64,000 nt of DNA from Prorocentrum cordatum (GCA_963575745.1 CAUYUJ010001392.1:417759-481758); one strand, 5' to 3'; shown: positions 21,101 through 31,329, counted from the first letter of the stretch. Made by a program: numbers and translations. Notes: generated by a model from the letters alone, not told the origin.

Positions 21101-21130
21101 CCACAACAACAACAACAGCAAAAAAAAAAA
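20870..21130 (+). repeat. A-rich tail: (AAAC)n, (AAC)n, A10
   Basis: Just after the stop of the retrocopied frame: an AAAC run, then AAC units, ending in a run of ten A. Poly(A) tails of LINE-made copies commonly decay into such microsatellites, so this probably marks the 3' end of the insertion. Confidence 0.8.
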
Positions 21131-21559
21131 CTGGGACACGCTCAGCGCGGGAGGTTTCCGTGGCTGGATCGGACGACAGCTATTTTCTGCAACCCCTCAC
21201 GCGCGAGAGGTGTCCCAAGAGGTTTGGTGTGTGTGTGGCTCTTTCCGATCACCTCGTGCTTTCTTGGAGCCTATCGGAGCCACTTGAAGGAAGCTACTGG
21301 AGGCCTTCCGGTAGCCTGTGGGTGCTGTTTTTTTCCATTCAACGAGGGCCTTCTGGGAGCATGCGAGGGCCGCTGCTGAAGGCTTTCCAGGACCCTCTGT
21401 TGAGGGATGAAAAAACGACCCTACCCTGGGTTACAAGTGCGTGGTCTGTAAACCTCCTGGGAAACCCCAAAGCCTAGAGCCGCCAGGACGCGGCACATCA
21501 TGCAAGGTTTACCCTGTCAGCCCACAAGAGTTTCAGCGCACAGCGCCTCGTAAACCAGG
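21131..21559. other. unassigned sequence
   Basis: No gene recognised. TACCCTGG(G/T)TTAC occurs at 21422 and inverted near 21553, a weak inverted pair about 130 bases apart. Confidence 0.45.
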
Positions 21560-22269
21560 GTAGGGGCGTTTTTTATGCCCTTGACTCTGGGGAGTGTCCT
21601 GGAGGCCCTCTGTGAGCCTGGGGAACTTCTTCAGGGCTTGCTGGCCGTGGGAGGGGGCGAGACGGGGACGGAAGGGGGGCCCCTCTTGGACCAGTTTGGA
21701 CCGTCTTGGGGGCCTGGGCCGTCTTGGGGCCATGTTGGGGGTCTCGAGCCGTCTTGGAGCCCGCTTGGGGCTCTCGTGGGCAGCTCTTGGGGCCCTTGGG
21801 GCTGTCTTGGGAGGCACTTGGGGCTCTACTGGGCCGTCTGGAAGCTGTCTTGGGCCGTCCCGGGCCGCTCTTGGGCTGTCTTGGGGGCTCTCTCCGAGGC
21901 TTCTTGGGCCGTGTTGGAGCGATCTGGGAGAGCCATGGAGCCGTCTCGGGCTGTTCTGGGCCCGATATGGGGAGAACCCGAAAATTGCTCAAAACATCCA
22001 GAAGGTCTATGAGTTTGAACTCGCTGGGCCGTCATCGGAAGCTTCTGGGGCCGTCTTGGGAGCCTCCTGGCTTGCTCTAGGGCCGCCCTGAACTGCTGCA
22101 GGGCTCGCTTGGGGTCCTCTTGGGCCGTCTGGGTGCCCTCTTGAGCGGCTCTAAACTGTCTTGGACCGCCTTGGAGCCTGGTCACGGCCGTCCGGGGCCG
22201 TCCGACCGGTTGCCCCGGGAGCGCCAGCGACCGTCTAGGACCGCCCTGGGAGCGCTGAGAGCCGCCCTG
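21560..22269 (+). repeat. TCTTGGG block
   Basis: Dense GCCGTCTTGGG repeats with one short AT-richer insert near 21970-22020 (GAGAACCCGAAAATTGC). Confidence 0.8.
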
Positions 22270-22320
22270 GGCCGAGTTCCGCCGGTGCCATCTCGCACGC
22301 GCTGATCCCGTCAGCCATCG
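22270..22320 (-). pseudogene. PPR-start relic
   Basis: Minus strand reads ADGISACEMAP, matching NAGISACEKG. No CTAG or hairpin is left beside it. Confidence 0.5.
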
Positions 22321-22339
22321 TGTCCGGCCTTTGCTTCTT

Positions 22340-22523
22340 GCTGCTTTCTTCTCTAGACTGCCTGCTGCTGCTGCTGCTTGTGAACAGTGCGCCTGCTTGG
22401 ATTGGCTTGCTGCTTGCTCATTGCTTGCTTGCTGGCTTGATTGGTGCTTGCTGCTTGCTGCTTGCTTACTTGCTTGCTTACTTGCTTGCTTACTGGCTTA
22501 CTGGATTGTTGCTTACTTTTTGC

Positions 22524-22588
<65 letters not shown>

Positions 22589-22620
22589 ATTGCTTGCTTG
22601 CTTGCTTGCTGCTGCTGCTT
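22340..22620 (+). repeat. (CTTG)n tract
   Basis: GCTTGCTTGC units; the same kind of tract lies at 28.43 and 48.06 kb in front of related modules. Confidence 0.92.
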
Positions 22621-22739
22621 GATGCCGAAAATTATACTGGTGCTCTCATGGGCTGAATCTGGGCCTTCTCATGCTCTCTGTGGGGCTTCTTGGTCTACCT
22701 TGGAGCCTGGCTGGGCCTTCGCGGGGTAAGGGGCGTCTT

Positions 22740-23090
22740 GGGCCGCCCTGGAACGAGGTTGAGCCGCCTTGGGGCCGCATTCGAGCCAAGGCTGGACATC
22801 ACGAAGTGCATGTGCGCCTTATCTTCCAAGGATGTTCCATGGTGGCTCTGGCCGCCCGAGGAGGTCAGAGGATGCGCGCGAGCTGCGTAGGCTCGGAAGA
22901 AGCTCGAAGGTACTGCGGAGCATGCCCCCAATGGCTGGCCTGGCCAGAGCACCCTCAGGCAGAACTACCCGACGACTCGCCCACTCAGACCGGAGCCGAT
23001 CCGCAGAAGGGGAAAATGAAGAAGCGCATAGGCGCCTTATGATCCTGGGCGGCTGGCGCGGTCCCAGAGCTCTCTGAGGGATCTTCCCTC
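22740..23090. repeat. 350-bp dispersed repeat, copy 1
   Basis: AAGGATGTTCCATGGTGGC, GAGGTCAGAGGATGCGCGCG and CGGAGCATGCCCCCAATGGC recur in this order at 28610-28975 and, more diverged, at 32510-32865. It ends with GGTCCCAGAGCTCTCTGAGG, an end also seen alone at 45110 and 47065. Confidence 0.88.
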
Positions 23091-23099
23091 GGCAGACTC

Positions 23100-23560
23100 T
23101 TGGATACGGTTTTCGGCGTGTCTGAAAGCTCTTGGGGACCTCCTCTTGAGGCCTGCTTCGGGTCTCCTGGGGAGTCTGAAAGCCCCATGGGGGCCTGCTG
23201 GAGGTCTCAAGGATCCTCTTGGGGCCGTCTTGGGGCCGTCTTGGGGCCCTCTTGTGGCCGTCTTGATCCGTCTTCGGGGCCTCTTCGGCCGTCTTGGGGC
23301 CTTCTTGAACTGTCTGGGGGCCCTAGGGGGAACCTGTTGGGCCGTCTTGAGGCGATACTGGGGGCCTCTCGGGCCGTCTTGGAGTGTCGGAAGCCCGAAA
23401 AGGCGAGAACGCTAAAATCCCTCAAAAACCGAATGGAAACCAATTACGTTGGCCTTTCGGGGGCCTCTTGGGGGGCCTCTTGGAGCCCTCTTGGAGCCCT
23501 CTTGGGCCGTCTAGGGGAAGTGTTGGGCCGTCTGGAGGCTACGGCGGGCTGAAAAAAATT
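23100..23560 (+). repeat. TCTTGGG block with class A motif
   Basis: Class A motif at 23384-23455 in its clearest form: CGGAAGCCCGAAAAGGCGAG, AACGCTAAAATCC, CAAAAACCGAATGGAAACC. Confidence 0.85.
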
Positions 23561-23888
23561 GAAACAAAAATCCTTGCCATCTCTTGGGAAGCCGATTTCT
23601 ACTTCCGCCGGATTCCGCTTGCCTTCCGCCGGCTCCCGCCGGCGGAGGTGGCCGCGTTTTATTTCCGCCGCCTTCCGCCGACATTCGATTCTCGAAGGCG
23701 GGGCCCTTTCTTGAATGCCTTGTACTGGCGACCTTTTGGACAGTCTGTAAGCGTCTCGATCCATCTTGCACCGTCTTGCGGCCTTCTTCGGCCATCTTGG
23801 AGCGCGCCGGGGCCTGCGGGGCCGATTTGTACCCACTTGAGCACCATGCATTCTGGCACATGCTGCCCCCAGCGATAGATTGTATCAA
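23561..23888. other. CCGCCGG-rich spacer
   Basis: TTCCGCCGGATTCCGCTTGCC-type words repeat over 23600-23695 and can pair with each other. On the minus strand a weak PPR-start relic (CGCTGGGGGCAGCATGTGCC) follows the island at 23889. Confidence 0.5.
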
Positions 23889-24203
23889 TGACGTTGGGCT
23901 CCAGCTTCGCCTCCCACATCTCGCTTAGCAGCGCCAGAGCCCGCTGCCACTGCTCGCCCTTCTCGCACGCGCTGATCCCAGCGCTGTAGCTGACGACGTT
24001 GGGCTCCACCTTCGCCTCCCGCATCTCGGTCAGAAGCACCAGGGCCCGCGGCCACTGCTCGCTCTTCTCACACGCGCTGATCCCGGCGTTGCAGCTGATG
24101 ACATTGGGCTCCAGCTTCGCCTCCCGCATCTCGCTTAGCAGCGCCAGAGCCCGCTGCCACTGCTCGCCCTTCTCGCACGCGCTGATCCCGGCATTGTAGC
24201 TGA
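23889..24203 (-). CDS. three consecutive PPR repeats, uninterrupted
   Basis: Three 35-residue PPR repeats in one 315-base frame. Repeat one starts SYNAGISACEKGEQW, two is SCNAGISACEKSEQW, three is SYSAGISACEKGEQW. Each continues (Q/P)RAL(A/V)LL(S/T)EM and ends EPNVI or EPNVV. Joins at 24098/24099 (GTC A|TC AGC) and 23993/23994 (GTC G|TC AGC) lie at the point where all other islands are cut, so they show the uninterrupted state. The frame is open upstream to about 24381. This is the best-preserved PPR coding stretch in the window. Function is presumably sequence-specific RNA binding; target unknown. Confidence 0.85.
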
Positions 24204-24232
24204 CACGGGCTGACCCGTGGCCTTCGGCCACG
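24204..24232 (-). other. hairpin terminus, covariant stem
   Basis: CGTGGCC-TTC-GGCCACG (24216-24232). Compared with the common CGTGGAC/GTCCACG stem, the sixth pair is C-G instead of A-T, changed on both sides. The tetranucleotide next to the PPR island is changed too (CGTG on the minus strand). Confidence 0.8.
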
Positions 24233-24835
24233 ACCAGCGCACAGGCGGCTGTTCGACGGCGTTCTGGAACACACGCGGCCACACTTCGATGCGACTCGTG
24301 ACCTGCGGGCTCCCACTCACGCATTTCCCATGCTCTCTCGCGCTTAGCCGCCGTACGATCGCCACAAACAGATGGCCTCAATTACGTGCGACTCGTGGCT
24401 ACCGAGCTCCCGCATGTGGCTCTTCCTTCTCCCTCCCACTTGCAGCACACAAGTGGCCACACTTCGTTGCGACACACGCTCTGCCAGCTTCCTCGTTCCT
24501 CTCCCCATGACCTCGACCTTTTGCATCACCTCCACATCTCCAGAGCTCTGGGAGCCTTCCCTCCCTGACATGCTAGGCTTAAGTCGGGCATGACATCCTG
24601 CAGGCGGAGATCGGACCAAAAAATGTAAACGACAGAAACTGCAAATAGTCAAACAAACAAACATACTTTTTGTTAATACTCCTCCTGTAGAGGGACAGGC
24701 CCAACTTAATGCTAGGCCACATTTCGAGCACACGTCGGCCCTGCAGCTGCCAATGGCCAAGACAACTCCAGGGGCGTGCATGCCCTCGAGGCAAGCGGGG
24801 GAGAAGCAGGATGCGGAGCACGACGTAGACTGCGA
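24233..24835. other. unassigned sequence
   Basis: CACACTTCG(A/T)TGCGAC occurs at about 24280 and 24460, with GTGCGACTCGTGGC between, suggesting an old 90-180 base repeat. No gene recognised. Confidence 0.45.
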
Positions 24836-24838
24836 CGC

Positions 24839-24882
<44 letters not shown>
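24836..24882 (+). repeat. (GAC)n microsatellite
   Basis: About 15 GAC units. Confidence 0.95.
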
Positions 24883-24883
<1 letters not shown>

Positions 24884-25089
24884 CGCCAGGCCCCCGCCTT
24901 CTCGCATTCGCCCAGCCCCCCTGCAGCACCGCGTGAGGTTGTCTCACGCGCGCGGTAGGGCAGGGAGGCGGGGGCTTGCTGCTTGCTTGCTTTGTGCTTG
25001 CTTGCTGCTGGCGGTAAGAGCTCCTTTGCGCCAGCGTTAGCCCTGGGGAGCCTTGGCATCTAGAGCTTGTGCTGCGTCACGGGTCGCCC

Positions 25090-25759
25090 TTGGAAGCCTT
25101 GGCCTTCGGAGCTTCCTGTGCCACGTGGCCCCTCTTGGGACCCGCTTCGGAGCCTTCTGGGGGTCTCTCCAAGGCCTCTTGGCGCACTCTTGGGCGATTT
25201 GGGGGCTCTCTTCGGCCGTCCTGGGGGCGTCTTGGGCCGTCGTGGGGCTATGTTGAGAGTCTTGAGCCGTCTTGGAGCCCGCTTGGGGCCTCTCGGGGAA
25301 CTCTTGGGGCTCTCCTGGGGCCAACTTGAGGGCCACTTGGAACTCTGTTGGGCCGTCTTGGGGCTATCCTGGCCGTCTTGGGGCCCTCTTGGGCCATCTT
25401 GAGGCCCTCTTGAGGACCTCTTGGGCCAACTTGGAGCGATCTGGCAAGGTCCTGGAGCCGTCTTGAGCCATTCTTGGGGCCAGAGTGCGAGAGCGTGAAA
25501 ATCTAAAGGAAAATCCATGGTTATGGCAGCCTCGGGCCATCATGGGTGACTTCCTGGACCGTCTTGGGGGCTCCTGGCCTGTCTTCGGGCACTCTTGGGA
25601 CCCCCTGGGGCTTGCTGGGGGTCCTCTTGAGCGTCTCGGAGCGGTCTTGGAGCCTTCGGGGCGCCCTCTTGAACATCTCCAGGCCGTCTGGGGGCCTCTG
25701 CGAGCGCTCCCGGAGGCTCGGGCCGCGCCCGGGAGCCGTCTGGCAGCCGCTCGATGCAG
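25090..25759 (+). repeat. TCTTGGG block with class B motif
   Basis: Class B motif at about 25485-25555 (GAGCGTGAAAATC, GGAAAATCCATGGTTATGG). The right part (GGCTCGGGCCGCGCCCGGGA) is shared with 31.9 kb. Confidence 0.75.
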
Positions 25760-25825
25760 AAAGCCCGCGCGCGCTCGCCCCTGCGCTGCAGGAGAGGCTA
25801 GTGCTGACCCGTGGACTGCGTCCAC
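25760..25825 (-). pseudogene. PPR-start relic and hairpin terminus
   Basis: CTAG at 25798-25801. Hairpin GTGGAC-TGC-GTCCAC at 25811-25825 is perfect. The relic (CCTCTCCTGCAGCGCAGGGG) has drifted. Confidence 0.6.
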
Positions 25826-25892
25826 CTGGCAGGGGAAATCAGCGGCGCCGCCAGGCGCACTGGACAGAAGCTGGGCCCCCTGCTCGACTACA

Positions 25893-26058
25893 CGCAAGAG
25901 TGACCCTGGGTAAGAGTGACCTTTGGTGCGCGGCTTTTGGGCGCCGCGGGGGGACCAAACACAGGCGCGCAGGACGCTACTATCGCGTCGAGTTCGGCGA
26001 TCGGGGGACCCCAATGGGCTCGCACCAAAGGTCACTCCGGCGAAAGGTCACTCTTACG
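25893..26058. mobile_element. 166-bp terminal-inverted-repeat element
   Basis: Left arm 25893-25930 and right arm 26021-26058 are imperfect 38-base inverted repeats, each holding two AGAGTGACC sub-repeats. No coding capacity. A diverged relative lies at 27333-27671. Confidence 0.75.
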
Positions 26059-26226
26059 TGCGGTCGACCTGCTCGCTTTCCACAGCTCGCTGGGCAGCGG
26101 GAGCTGCCCGGCGGCACCGGCGCTGTGCCCCTCGCCGCCGCGCGCGCGGGGGAAATCGCCAGCCACGGGCGCTGCGTGAGAGAGCGGGGAGGCAGTGTAG
26201 CCGGTGCTGCCGGTGGTCCAAGCACA

Positions 26227-26296
26227 ATTATGTTGTGTGTTTTTGTGTGTTTTGTGTGTGTTTTGTGTGTGTGTGCTTTGTGTGTGTGTGTCTGTG

Positions 26297-26328
<32 letters not shown>

Positions 26329-26812
26329 TGTGTGTGTGAGAGTGTGTGTGTGTGTGTGGTGTGGTGTGTGGTGTGTGATGTGTGGTGTGTGGTGTGTGGT
26401 GTGTGGTGTGTGGTGTGTGGTGTGTGGTGTGTGGTGTGTGGTGTGTGGTGTGTGGTGTGTGGTGTGTGGTGTGTGGTGTGTGGTGTGTGTGTGGTGTGTG
26501 TGTGTGTGTGCGTGTGCGTGTGCGTGTGCGTGTGCGTGTGCGTTGTGCGTTGTGCGTTGTGCGTTGTGCGTGTGCGTGTGCTTGTGCGTGTGCGTGTGCG
26601 TGTGCGTGTGCGTGTGCGTGTGCGTGTGCGTGTGCGTGTGCGTGTGCGTGTGCGTGTGCGTGTGCGTGTGCGTGTGCGTGTGCGTGTGCGTGTGCGTGTG
26701 CGTGTGCGTGTGCGTGTGCGTGTGCGTGTGTGTGTGCGTGCGTGCGTGCGTGCGTGTGTGTGTGTGTTGTTTGTGTGCTTTTGTGTGTTGTGCGCTTTTA
26801 TGTGCGCTTTGT
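26227..26812 (+). repeat. TG/CGTG-rich tract
   Basis: GTGTGC, GTGTG and GTGCGTGC runs for nearly 600 bases with sub-blocks of distinct period (GGTGTGT near 26380-26480, GCGTGT near 26510-26730). Confidence 0.96.
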
Positions 26813-27332
26813 TAGCAGGGCTGGACCCCAGTATTGTTTTTCCCCTCGCTGTCGTCTTGCTTCTTGTTCTGCTCTGCCTGCTGTCCTGTGCACCTGCCGC
26901 CCAGGACGAAAAGCACAAGGCACAGGCCGAGGCCCAGCAGAGCGGCGTCCATGCCCAGCCCCGGGTGTCTCGAGCGTCGCGCGCAAGAAGCTCCGGGTCG
27001 GCGCGCGCCCCTGCCCAGAGGGCGAGCGACATACAGTCGGGGCGTTGACCTAAGGAACCCTAAATAAGGAACGGGGCCCCTTTCTCCCATAAGTTGAGCT
27101 TCGATTCCCCATGGAAAACCACTGGAAAACAGAAGGCAGACTGTAGAACAATCAAGGAACACCGAGCCCCTCCCCAACGAAAAGGGTTCCTTCTGCAGGG
27201 CCCCGGCTGTACGCCGTGCGCTGGGGCGGCGCGTGCGAGACGCGGCCCGCGGCCGGCGCGCCGCGGCCTCGGCGCCCCACGTGCGGGCCGCGGGCACGCC
27301 TCGGCACGGCCCGCGGCACGGGCTCGGCTGCA

Positions 27333-27671
27333 CGCAGGAGCGACCCTGGGCAAGAGCGGCCCTTGGTGCGCGGCCCGACGGGTAGGGGGCCACAAGAACC
27401 CTACCCCTACCCCCCACGATTTCTGAGGGGGAGGGTGGGGTTCACTTCGCTCGTGCCCTCCCGAAAGAAGTGAACCCCACCCTCCCCCTCAGAAATCGTG
27501 GGGGGTAGGGGTAGGGTTCGCTTGTGGCCCCCTAACGGGGGACGCGCGGGGGAGGGGGGGGGGGGGGCAGACATGGGCGCGCGGGCCGCTGCCATCGCAC
27601 CGCCTTCGGCGACTGGGGCACCCCGGTGGGCCCGCACCGAGGGTCGCTCCGGCGAGAGGCCGCTCTTGCGT
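27333..27671. mobile_element. diverged relative of the 25.9-kb element
   Basis: Outer arms at about 27333-27373 and 27633-27671 align with those at 25.9 kb. Where that copy has AGAGTGACC/GGTCACTCT, this one has AGAGCGGCC/GGCCGCTCT, so both arms changed together. It is lengthened by the foldback element at 27383-27534. Confidence 0.7.
27383..27534. mobile_element. 152-bp foldback element with target duplication
   Basis: Arms of 66 bases (27383-27448) and 68 bases (27467-27534) are perfect inverted repeats apart from a 2-base indel, around an 18-base loop. Termini are TAGGGGGCC and GGCCCCCTA. ACGGG flanks both sides (27378-27382 and 27535-27539), a 5-base target-site duplication. It codes for nothing and is nested in another inverted-repeat element. 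A recent non-autonomous DNA transposon (MITE) fits best; the near-perfect arms imply youth. Confidence 0.88.
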
Positions 27672-27679
27672 CTAGTCGC

Positions 27680-28269
27680 ACTCGGCGCGGTCCGCGGCAG
27701 GGTGCGGGGGCCGCAGCGCCCGAGCCCCGAGGCGCCAGGCAGAGCGTGGCACGCCGCCCTCGCGCGGCATGTCGCCCTCGGCTCCGCGAGGGCTCAGACG
27801 CCGCCCCGCCGCCGACAGGAGGTCCCGCCCTCGCTCCCGGAGCTGTCGTGGAGCGCTCCCGGGCGGCGTCGAGGCTCCGATCGGGGCCTTTTGGGGGGAG
27901 TCTTGGGGCGTCTTGGGAAGATCTGGGAGCTGTCTTGGGCTGTCGTCGGGCGAAGTGAGGAGAACCCGGGAGTCCTTAAAAAATCGAGCAGGAACTCAGT
28001 GATGTCTGCCTCCTCGGGCGGTCTGCGTTGTGCTCCTGGGCCCTCCTGGGAGCTTCCTGGGAGCATTCTCTTGGCCCCTGGGGCGGTCTTCAGGAGATCT
28101 TGGGCATTTTGGAGCGCTCGCAAGCCGTCACGGAGGCGTCCTGGACTAGCTTGGGGACCGCGGACAGAATTCAGCACGGCAACTTCTCCGTGTGGGATTT
28201 CGTCCGCACCTCGCCGAGGACGCCGGAGCCGCAACGCAACGTTTTTGGACCCTCTTAGTTCCAAGGCCC
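27680..28269 (+). repeat. GC-rich sequence and TCTTGGG block
   Basis: Weak TCTTGGG repeats with one AT-richer insert near 27955-28010 (GGAGAACCCGGGAGTCC) comparable in position to class A or B motifs. Confidence 0.6.
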
Positions 28270-28332
28270 TTTTCGCAAGCACATAAGCTTGCAATGTTGG
28301 TAAGACGAGGGCTGACCCGTGGACTCCGCCCA
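28270..28332 (-). pseudogene. PPR-start relic and hairpin terminus
   Basis: Minus strand TATGTGCTTGCGAAAAGGG matches ACEKG codons. GTGGAC/GCCCAC stem has one mismatch; CTAG is CTCG. Confidence 0.55.
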
Positions 28333-28369
28333 CATCAGCCAGCGAGTGGTTGTCACTGTCCGCTTATTT

Positions 28370-28500
28370 CGGCTGCTTGCTGCTAGTGCTGCTTACGATC
28401 AGACTGCCTGCTTGTACGGGCTTATTGATTGCTTGCTGCTTGCCTGCTTGCTGGTTGCTGCTTGCCTGCTTGCTTTTTTGCTGCTGATTGCTGCCGAAAA
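28370..28500 (+). repeat. CTTG/CTG-rich tract
   Basis: Related in sequence and position to 22.34 and 47.95 kb; all three end with TGCCGAAAA or TGCTGAAAA. Confidence 0.8.
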
Positions 28501-28609
28501 CTGAAATGGGGTTCTGCTGGGCCGCATCTGGACCGTCTCGCGCCTTCGTTGGGACGCCTTGGGCTACCTTGGAGGCCGGCTGGGCCCTCGGGGGGTAATG
28601 GAGGCGTCT

Positions 28610-28975
28610 TGGCCCACCCCAGAATAATCTCGAGCCGCGTTGAGGCCGTATTTAAGCCAAGGCTGGACACTGCGAAGCCCGAATGTGTGGGACTTCTTTT
28701 CCAAGGATGTTCCATGGTGGCCGTGGCCACCCGAGGAGGTCAGAGGATGCGCGCGGGCTGTGCAGGCTCGGACGAAGTTCGTAGGCACTGCGGAGCATGC
28801 CCCCAATGGCCCGCACAATCTGGAGCACTCCCAGGAAGCACTACCCAACGACTCGCCCATTCAGACCAGAGCCTATCCAAAGAGGGGGAGGAAATCGAAA
28901 GCGCATGGGCGCCGAATCTGAACGGGTGGCTGGCGCGGTCCCAGAGCTATGAGGGATCGTCCCTCGGAAGCCTCT
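28610..28975. repeat. 350-bp dispersed repeat, copy 2
   Basis: Aligns with 22740-23090 throughout, including CCAAGGATGTTCCATGGTGG and CGGAGCATGCCCCCAATGGC. Confidence 0.88.
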
Positions 28976-28979
28976 TGCA

Positions 28980-29592
28980 GGCGGTTCTGAGCGTGCCTCG
29001 GGGCCTCTCGGAGGCCTCTCGGAGGCCGGATTTGGCCTCCTGCGGGCCTCCTGGGGCTTCTGGGGGGCCCCTTGGTGGCCTGCTGGCGGTTTCTGTGATC
29101 ATCTTGGAGCGGAAGGCGCGACCCGTGGGTTCGAGTTCCCCCTCTTGGGGCCCTCATTTAGGCCGTCTTGGGCGTTATTGGGGACCTCATGGGCCGTGAT
29201 GGGGCCCTCTTGGGCCATCTGGGAGCCCTCTTGGGAGCCTCCTGGGCCGTTTTTGGGCGATCTTGGGGGGCCTCTTGGGCCGTCTTGCAGCGTCGAGAAT
29301 CAGAAAACGCGAGAACGCTAAAATCCTTCAAATACCTAATGGAAATCAATGATTTTGACCTCTCGGTGCCCTTCTGGGGAGCCTCTTGGAACCCTCTTGG
29401 GCCGTCTTGCGACCCTTTTGGGCCGCGTTTCGGGGCCCTCTCTGGCCATCTTGGAGCCCCCGGGGGGAGCCTGGAGCGCGCCAGGGCCGACCGGGGCCGG
29501 GTTTGGCTCTTTTGATAAGTTTTCCTTCTGGCACCTGGTCCCCGGGCGTTGTTTTCCTTCTGGCACCTGGTCCCCGGGCGTTGTCGTTTAGA
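28980..29592 (+). repeat. TCTTGGG block with class A motif
   Basis: Class A motif at 29280-29365 (GCGAGAACGCTAAAATCC, AATGGAAATCAATGATTTTG). Near the PPR island, TTTTCCTTCTGGCACCTGGT occurs twice in tandem (29520-29585); on the minus strand these are two PPR-start relics. Confidence 0.8.
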
Positions 29593-29697
29593 TGACATTG
29601 GGTTCCAGCTTCGCCTCCCACATCTCGCTCAGCAGCGCCAGAGCCCGCGGCCACTGCTCGCCTTTCTCGCACGCGCTGATGCCAGCGCTGTAGCTGA
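29593..29697 (-). CDS. PPR repeat island
   Basis: One 35-residue PPR repeat: SYSAGISACEKGEQWPR, ALALLSEMWEAKLEPNVI. Exactly 105 bases, ending GTC A|TC. Unlike most islands it has no CTAG or hairpin directly upstream; the minus strand there reads CTTGACCTGCCAGC. Reading on past the end meets TAA at once, so the island must be spliced or is a relic. Confidence 0.75.
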
Positions 29698-29739
29698 GCT
29701 GGCAGGTCAAGGTGTCGGTCCCAAACGAGCATGTGTCGC

Positions 29740-30860
29740 CGACGCCTGCGGGTGTGCTCTGGGGTTTGCTGCAGGCTCTGGGCTCTGGGGCTGGTGGCTG
29801 TCTTCGAGTGTCTTGGGAGGGTCTGGGCTATCTCGGAGGGGTCCCTGGAGAGTTCTTGTGGCATCGAAGGCTTCCCGCAGTCCCGTCTCGCTGCAGCCTC
29901 TTGCAGGAGGAGGCGGAGGAGGAGGAGGAGGAGAGCGGTACTGGAGATAGGGGGGAGTGCTGGCTCCCAGGGGAGGAAGGCCGAGGCAGAAAAAATAGGA
30001 GAAGGTCTCCTCGGCCACCCCTAAGCAGAAGGGGGGTAGGAGAGGAAGAGAGCAGTCCAGAGAGAGGGAGGTGCAGGCTCGCAGACGAGGAAGCCAGGGC
30101 TTTTTGTTTTTGCTTTCTTTTTTAACAATATATATATATATATATATATATCCAAAAAAACCTTGTCACCCCTAATCGCTGGGAGGGGGGGAGCGAAACG
30201 TGCTGGGGTGTGCGGGGGCAGAGGGGGAGGGAGTGAGACGCATGAGAGCGAGCAGGAGGCCGAGGAGGAAGAGAGTAGTAGTGGCTCTGGAGCGAGGGCG
30301 GTCTTCGGACTCTCGTGGAAGCCGTCGGAGACAGCAGAGGGTGCGGGTGCTGCCGCAGGGGCTCCGAGGGAGCTCCAAGGAAGGGGAGCCACGGAGGAGG
30401 ATAATCAGGAGGCGGAGGAGGAGGAGGAAGAGGAGGAGGAAAAGGAAGGAGGATGAATGAGAGAAGAGAGCTGAACGGGGAGAGGAGGCTCGCTGGGCCT
30501 TGTTATGGGTAAGAGGCTGTGTTGAAGGCTGCCAGGGAGGCACAAGGGCGGGAGGCTCTCTTGGGAGCTCCATCGGAATCATCGGAATCTCTTGGGAGGG
30601 TCTGGGGCACCTCGGAGTGGTCCACGGCGTTCTGCTGGGCTTCTGGGGTTTCGAAGACGGCGAAAGGGTGCCGTGGAAGATGGCGCTCTGCTCAAGGCTC
30701 CTTGGCAAGTGTCGGAGTCTCTTGGGAGACTCTGGGGCATCGGAGTGGTCCTGGGAAGGTGTGGTCGCGACAAGGCTCTTGGCCCAGTGGGAGCTGCGGA
30801 AGGCCCGTCGTCTGGAATATCTTCGGACCCTCTGGGAGGCCTTGTGGGGGTCTTTCTGAA
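29740..30860. repeat. module with class D sequence, copy 2
   Basis: Shares TTTGCTGCAGGCTCTGGG and GGAGTCTCTTGGGAGACTC with 15.8-16.6 kb. Includes GGA tracts (29905, 30415) and an (AT)n run at 30126-30151. No gene recognised. Confidence 0.65.
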
Positions 30861-31329
30861 GCATCCCGGGCGCTTCTGGGGCCATCTTGCAGCGCCCTTT
30901 GGCCGTCGTGGGGGCTTGTAAGGACGTCCTTGGGCCATCTGGGGGGGCTGTTGATGTTAGGATTCTAGGGGCGTCTGGGGGCCATGTTGGATGATTCGGG
31001 CCGTTTGGGAGCCCGTTTTGAACCCTCTTCGGCAGCTCTTGAAGCCTTCTTGGGCCATTTGGGGGATCTCCTGAGCCGTCTCGGGGGCCTCTCGGGCTGT
31101 CCTGGGGCAGTGTTGGCGGTCTCGGGCCGTCTTGGATCCCGCTTTGGGACCTGTTGGGCAATGGGCTCTCTGGGGCCGTTTCGGAGGCACCTGGCCCGTC
31201 GTCGGGCCGTCCTGAGCTGCCATGGAGCTCCGTTCGGACTCTCTTGGGACGCCCTCGCGCCCTCCGGAGCGTCTTGGAGAGATGTTCGGGCTGCCTGAGT
31301 CCGTGTTGGAGCCACCCGGGGTGGTGCGA
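30861..31329 (+). repeat. TCTTGGG block
   Basis: GGGCCGTCTTGGA / GGGCCATCTGGGGG repeats, weaker than at 17.7 kb. Confidence 0.7.

Noticed and set aside
25546-27048. Cys/Val-rich 500-codon frame and His/Thr-rich counterpart
   Set aside because: Created by the TG/CGTG tract.
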